This document shows, piece after piece, positions 60,778-63,730 of a stretch of 63,730 nucleotides of DNA. Source of the DNA: Oscillospiraceae bacterium (GTDB lineage: Bacteria > Bacillota > Clostridia > Oscillospirales > QAMX01). The position numbers were made by a program, and so were the translations under genes. The notes beneath the pieces were generated by a model that made no database searches, was not told where the DNA came from, and was given only the letters and a program-made list of their open reading frames with translations. The DNA lies in contig SVLQ01000015.1 in assembly GCA_015067825.1 (NCBI GenBank), positions 1 through 63,730 on the forward strand, in the 5' to 3' direction. The stretch's first letter is position 1; every line of letters starts with the position of its first letter.

Positions 60778-61389
60778 ATGGATCAAGTGAAAATCGGGAA
60801 ATTCATCGCCGCGCGCAGAAAGATGGCGGGCTATACGCAAATGCAGCTGGCCGAGCAACTCGGCGTCACCGACCGCGCCGTCTCAAAATGGGAGACCGGC
60901 CGCGCGATGCCGGATTCGTCGCTCATGCTTGAGCTGTGCGCGATCCTGAAAATCAGCGTCAACGAGCTACTGTGTGGGGAGGTCATTCCAATGGAACAGT
61001 ATCAGAAAGAGATGGAAGAAAACGTGCTGGAGCTGATCCGGCAGAAGGAGCGGGCCGATCGGCGCCTGCTGACGATGGAACTGGTCACGGGGATCGTATG
61101 CCTGATCCCACTGGTAACGGCCGTAATTGTCGCGTCGGTGGTTCCTATGAAAAAATGGATCGCGACGGTTTTGGTGCTGGCGGGGCTGGTGCCGCTGCTC
61201 ACCGCAACGCCGTTCATGCTGCGGATCGAGCAGACCGCGGGGTACTACGCGTGCAAGCGCTGCGGCCATCGGCACGTTCCGGCGTACAAAAGCGTGTTTT
61301 TTGCCATGCACGTCAACCGGACACGCTATCTGCGCTGCCCGCAATGCGGCAAACGGTCGTGGCAAAAGAAGGTTCTGCGAAAAGAATAA
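60778..61389 (+). CDS. Xre-type regulator with two membrane helices and a zinc ribbon
   Basis: A 203-residue protein. Residues 1-66 are a lambda-repressor-like HTH (YTQMQLAEQLGVTDRAVSKW). Two membrane helices follow (about residues 100-145, LVTGIVCLIPLVTAVIVASV and IATVLVLAGLVPLLTATPFM). The C-terminus has a Cys4 zinc ribbon (CKRCGHRH and CPQCGKRS). This layout is known in Clostridia and suggests a membrane-held repressor that senses envelope or metal state. ATG 60778 follows AAAGGAGA. The target genes are unknown; it is single and has its own terminator. Confidence 0.87.
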   Translation: MDQVKIGKFIAARRKMAGYTQMQLAEQLGVTDRAVSKWETGRAMPDSSLMLELCAILKISVNELLCGEVIPMEQYQKEMEENVLELIRQKERADRRLLTMELVTGIVCLIPLVTAVIVASVVPMKKWIATVLVLAGLVPLLTATPFMLRIEQTAGYYACKRCGHRHVPAYKSVFFAMHVNRTRYLRCPQCGKRSWQKKVLRKE

Positions 61390-61392
61390 GGC

Positions 61393-61428
61393 AATCCCGC
61401 CCTGTGAGCCACAGGGCGGGATTTTTTT
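61393..61428 (+). terminator. terminator of the Xre membrane protein gene
   Basis: A 14-bp stem (61393-61406 with 61410-61423), 3-base loop, T7 run. Confidence 0.92.
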
Positions 61429-61446
61429 GTCAGAATCAGGTCTCAG

Positions 61447-61588
61447 GTGCGGGAGGCTGATAGCCTCCCGCACGACGGTGTAGGCTGCCCCACCGTAGGG
61501 GCGGATATCATCCGCCCGCCTCGCGGGTGGAGAAACCTTGCCGTGCGGCGGTGGGTACGTTACGGAACGGCGCATAGGCCGTTTCGTT
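61447..61588. repeat. dispersed palindrome modules
   Basis: GTGCGGGAGGCtgataGCCTCCCGCAC (61447-61473) and TAGGGGCGGATatcATCCGCCCG (about 61496-61518). The linker CGGGTGGAGAAACCTTGCCG follows, the same linker as in the array at 23.1 kb. Confidence 0.75.
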
Positions 61589-61607
61589 GTAAAATTGGAA
61601 CACAGAC

Positions 61608-61644
61608 AAAAAGCTCCGCCCCGTGGAAATCCACGGGGCGGAGC
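61608..61644 (-). terminator. terminator of the right-end SLH gene
   Basis: A perfect 14-bp stem (61613-61626 with 61631-61644), 4-base loop, T5 run on the minus strand. Confidence 0.92.
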
Positions 61645-61682
61645 AGTTCATCAATAGTTATTCAGTTCAGAACACTAAATGA

Positions 61683-63707
61683 TTATTCTTCGGGCATGAA
61701 ATCGGCGAACACACCGAATTCGTAAGCCGGATCGTAGACGACGATAGTAGCATCGCTGAGTTCAAAGACGACCAGCGAAGCACCAGCAACGACGGTGTCA
61801 CCAATCTTAACAACCGTGTTGCCGTTCTTAACTTCGGTCGTGATGTCGTCGAGTTCAACTTCCATGTTGGTGTAGTTGACCAAGAGATCAGCTTCGCCTT
61901 CGTAGTCCATGAAGAGACCGGCGTAGGTCGGGTCGGCGACAGCTTCCATGCCAGCAAATTCACCGTCGGTGACAGTGACTTTGAAGAACGTGTCGACAGC
62001 AATGCCGAACGGGGCAACGTAAGCAACGTCAGCCTGTTCATCAGCTTCGTAAACGATTTCAACTTCTTCGCCGAGGAGGTTCAGAGCCTTGATCGTGGTG
62101 GTCCAAACGTAGACGGTTTCGTCGTCGTCATTCTTACCAACTTCAACAGAAGCGGAGTAGTCGGTGACGATGACATAGGAGATTTCGGTGCTCGAGGTGG
62201 TTTCTTCAGAGATTTCTTCGTAAGCAACGAGGACTTCGCCGTTGTAAATGAAGGCGAACATGTCTTCGGCTTCGGTCATAACGTCGGTCCAAATGTTCGC
62301 GTAGTTGGCGCCAGCGTAGTTGTAGAGTTCGGTGCCTTCGTAGGAGACGGAGTATTCAGCGTCTTTCGCGTTGAAAGCGACGTCGAGGTCAGCGCTGCTG
62401 ACGACATCGACAAAGTCAAGGTTGACGTAGGTATTGTCAATGATCTGAGCAACACAAACGGTACCGTCTTCAACTTCGATCTTGCCGTACGGGAAAGCAT
62501 TACCATCGTAGAGGTATTCGCCGGTGTAGATCTTTTCGTCCGGATCATATTCTTCAGTGAGCAAGCTGTTGTCGAACTGGAAGAAGTAAACCGGGGCGTA
62601 GGAAATGAAGATGGAGTTTTCGTTGACGATCAGCGAAACGGCCTGGAAGTCATCTTCGTTGGCAAACCAAGCACGGATACCGTCGTTGTACTGGCTGTAG
62701 TCAGCGCCGTCGACGGAGAGATACTTGGTGGCTTTGTTGGCGTTGTCGAGAACGACTTCTTCGTTCACGAGGAGGCTGAAGTAATCGTTGAGAGCTTCTT
62801 CATCGTCGTCTTCGTCAGCAGTCGGAACCTTTTCGACAGCAACGTCACCGATGGTAACTTTGCCTTCGTACAGAGCGTCAACAACGTTCAGGTCGAGGGT
62901 AGCGTCGCCTTCGACAATGGCGTTGATTTCGTGGCCGATAACGGCGTCAACGTCGTAGCCTTCGGTCTTGATTTCTTCTTCGTAGTCGCCGGCGAGAACA
63001 AAGATTTCTTCTTCGTCTTCGTTTTCAGCAACACCGATAACAACGCCATTCACCGGGGTAGCCAGTTCATAAGCAGCGTTGGCGTGATCCATCGCATTGG
63101 CGATCATAACCGCGACGTCTTCACGGGTGATAGAAGCCATGAAGTTGGTGATGTCAAGGTCTTCGAAGAGGCCGTTTTCATAGGCGCAGAGAACAGCGTT
63201 CTGATACCACTTGGAACCGGTGAAGGAAGCGACCGGTTCTTCGCCGCCGTCGTTATAGGTTTCTTCGAGGTCGAGCGAGCGCATCAGCATGATAGCAGCT
63301 TCGACATAGGACAGGGTGCCCAGAGCATTGGCGTTGCCTTCGGCGGTGCCAACGATGATGTCGTAAGCAGCAGCGTAGCCGACAAAGTTCTTCGACCAAG
63401 CCGGGATCGAAGCAAAGTCGTTGAAAGAGACCGAAGCGACGACCGAGTAGTAGTCGGCAGCTTTCTGGTCGGCGGACGCAAGAGCGAACATGATCTTCGC
63501 CATTTCGTCACGGGTCAGGTATTTGGTCGGGTTGAATTCATCCTTGTCGTTGCCCATCATGATACCGGCTTCATAGACGGTCTGAACGGCAGCAGCTTTG
63601 TCTTCGTCGATGGAGGCAGCGTCTTTGTAATCAACGGCGCCGACGAACATCGTCAGAACCATCGAGACGGCCAGAACCATCGCGAGAAGTTTCGCAAACT
63701 TCTTCAT
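61683..63707 (-). CDS. exported S-layer-type protein with N-terminal SLH repeats
   Basis: A 674-residue protein. It has a signal peptide (KKFAKLLAMVLAVSMVLTMF, cleavage after VGA) and three SLH repeats in the first 210 residues (YLTRDEMAKIMFALASADQK, TLSYVEAAIMLMRSLDLEE, SITREDVAVMIANAMDHANA). The rest is strongly acidic, Val/Tyr-rich and beta-predicted, with no enzyme motif. GGAGG lies 8 bases before ATG. Composition, length and a strong terminator fit a major S-layer protein. Here SLH is N-terminal, whereas in the two left-end proteins it is C-terminal. Confidence 0.93.
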   Translation of the reverse strand: MKKFAKLLAMVLAVSMVLTMFVGAVDYKDAASIDEDKAAAVQTVYEAGIMMGNDKDEFNPTKYLTRDEMAKIMFALASADQKAADYYSVVASVSFNDFASIPAWSKNFVGYAAAYDIIVGTAEGNANALGTLSYVEAAIMLMRSLDLEETYNDGGEEPVASFTGSKWYQNAVLCAYENGLFEDLDITNFMASITREDVAVMIANAMDHANAAYELATPVNGVVIGVAENEDEEEIFVLAGDYEEEIKTEGYDVDAVIGHEINAIVEGDATLDLNVVDALYEGKVTIGDVAVEKVPTADEDDDEEALNDYFSLLVNEEVVLDNANKATKYLSVDGADYSQYNDGIRAWFANEDDFQAVSLIVNENSIFISYAPVYFFQFDNSLLTEEYDPDEKIYTGEYLYDGNAFPYGKIEVEDGTVCVAQIIDNTYVNLDFVDVVSSADLDVAFNAKDAEYSVSYEGTELYNYAGANYANIWTDVMTEAEDMFAFIYNGEVLVAYEEISEETTSSTEISYVIVTDYSASVEVGKNDDDETVYVWTTTIKALNLLGEEVEIVYEADEQADVAYVAPFGIAVDTFFKVTVTDGEFAGMEAVADPTYAGLFMDYEGEADLLVNYTNMEVELDDITTEVKNGNTVVKIGDTVVAGASLVVFELSDATIVVYDPAYEFGVFADFMPEE

Positions 63708-63730
63708 TGTGTTTCCTCCTAAAAATTTTT

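Overview
The window looks like chromosomal DNA of an anaerobic, endospore-lineage Firmicute, most likely a gut Clostridia of the Oscillospiraceae type. The reasons are a spmA/spmB pair, RNase Y, a split two-subunit transketolase, S-layer-homology (SLH) proteins at both ends, a Tn4451-type tnpV remnant, a TSUP transporter split in two, and many textbook TTGACA-N17-TATAAT promoters in fairly GC-rich DNA. It is a mix of housekeeping genes and carbohydrate or cell-surface genes. No phage, CRISPR array, rRNA or complete insertion sequence was seen.

Layout. 1-3.1 kb: two SLH proteins (the first cut by the window edge) and a frameshifted tnpV remnant. 3.2-9.6 kb: glycan genes, comprising a hexapeptide acetyltransferase, two beta-propeller glycosidase-like proteins on divergent promoters, a DeoR regulator translationally coupled to a 62-aa Xre-type protein, and a sugar-phosphate isomerase-like protein behind guaB. 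11.3-14.7 kb: tRNA-Leu(UAA), an AraC regulator, two QueG-like Fe-S proteins and a roughly 240-bp nested inverted-repeat element. 14.7-18.1 kb: an isomerase-like gene and a domain-permuted GH3 enzyme on divergent promoters sharing a palindromic operator. 18.3-25 kb: purL, two half-size TSUP proteins, a repeat block and rny. 25.6-32.2 kb: an amino-acid ABC importer without its binding protein, a corrinoid-protein reductive activase, a GH29 fucosidase, a nitroreductase and a PAS-GGDEF cyclase. 32.3-36.9 kb: two large tandem paralogues of unknown function. 37-45.2 kb: a CBS protein, a secreted pseudo-deacetylase, pgeF, an orphan binding lipoprotein, a YhaO/YhaN-like nuclease-ATPase pair and an AAC(6')-like acetyltransferase. 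45.2-50.5 kb: lepA-hemW and the ACT/UPF0210 pair. 50.6-58.5 kb: a GNAT, two NlpC/P60 hydrolases behind a WalR-type box, spmAB, a PrsA-like foldase, the transketolase pair and tRNA-Leu(UAG). 58.5-63.7 kb: two GNATs, a tandem palindrome array, a 57-aa protein, an Xre membrane protein and a third SLH protein.

The strongest unexplained signals are in non-coding DNA. First, a modular leader element with constant segments and covarying three-nucleotide-loop hairpins sits directly upstream of ribosome binding sites: two tandem copies before the ACT-domain gene, one before a glycosidase-like gene, and a partial copy before the 57-aa gene. Second, there is a long nested hairpin element at 14.4-14.65 kb. 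Third, a family of shuffled palindromes includes a 246-bp tandem array. Among proteins, the two paralogues at 32.4-36.8 kb and the two beta-propeller proteins at 3.8-7.4 kb are the best candidates for undescribed enzymes. All family assignments are from reading the sequence and recalled family knowledge; no search was run.
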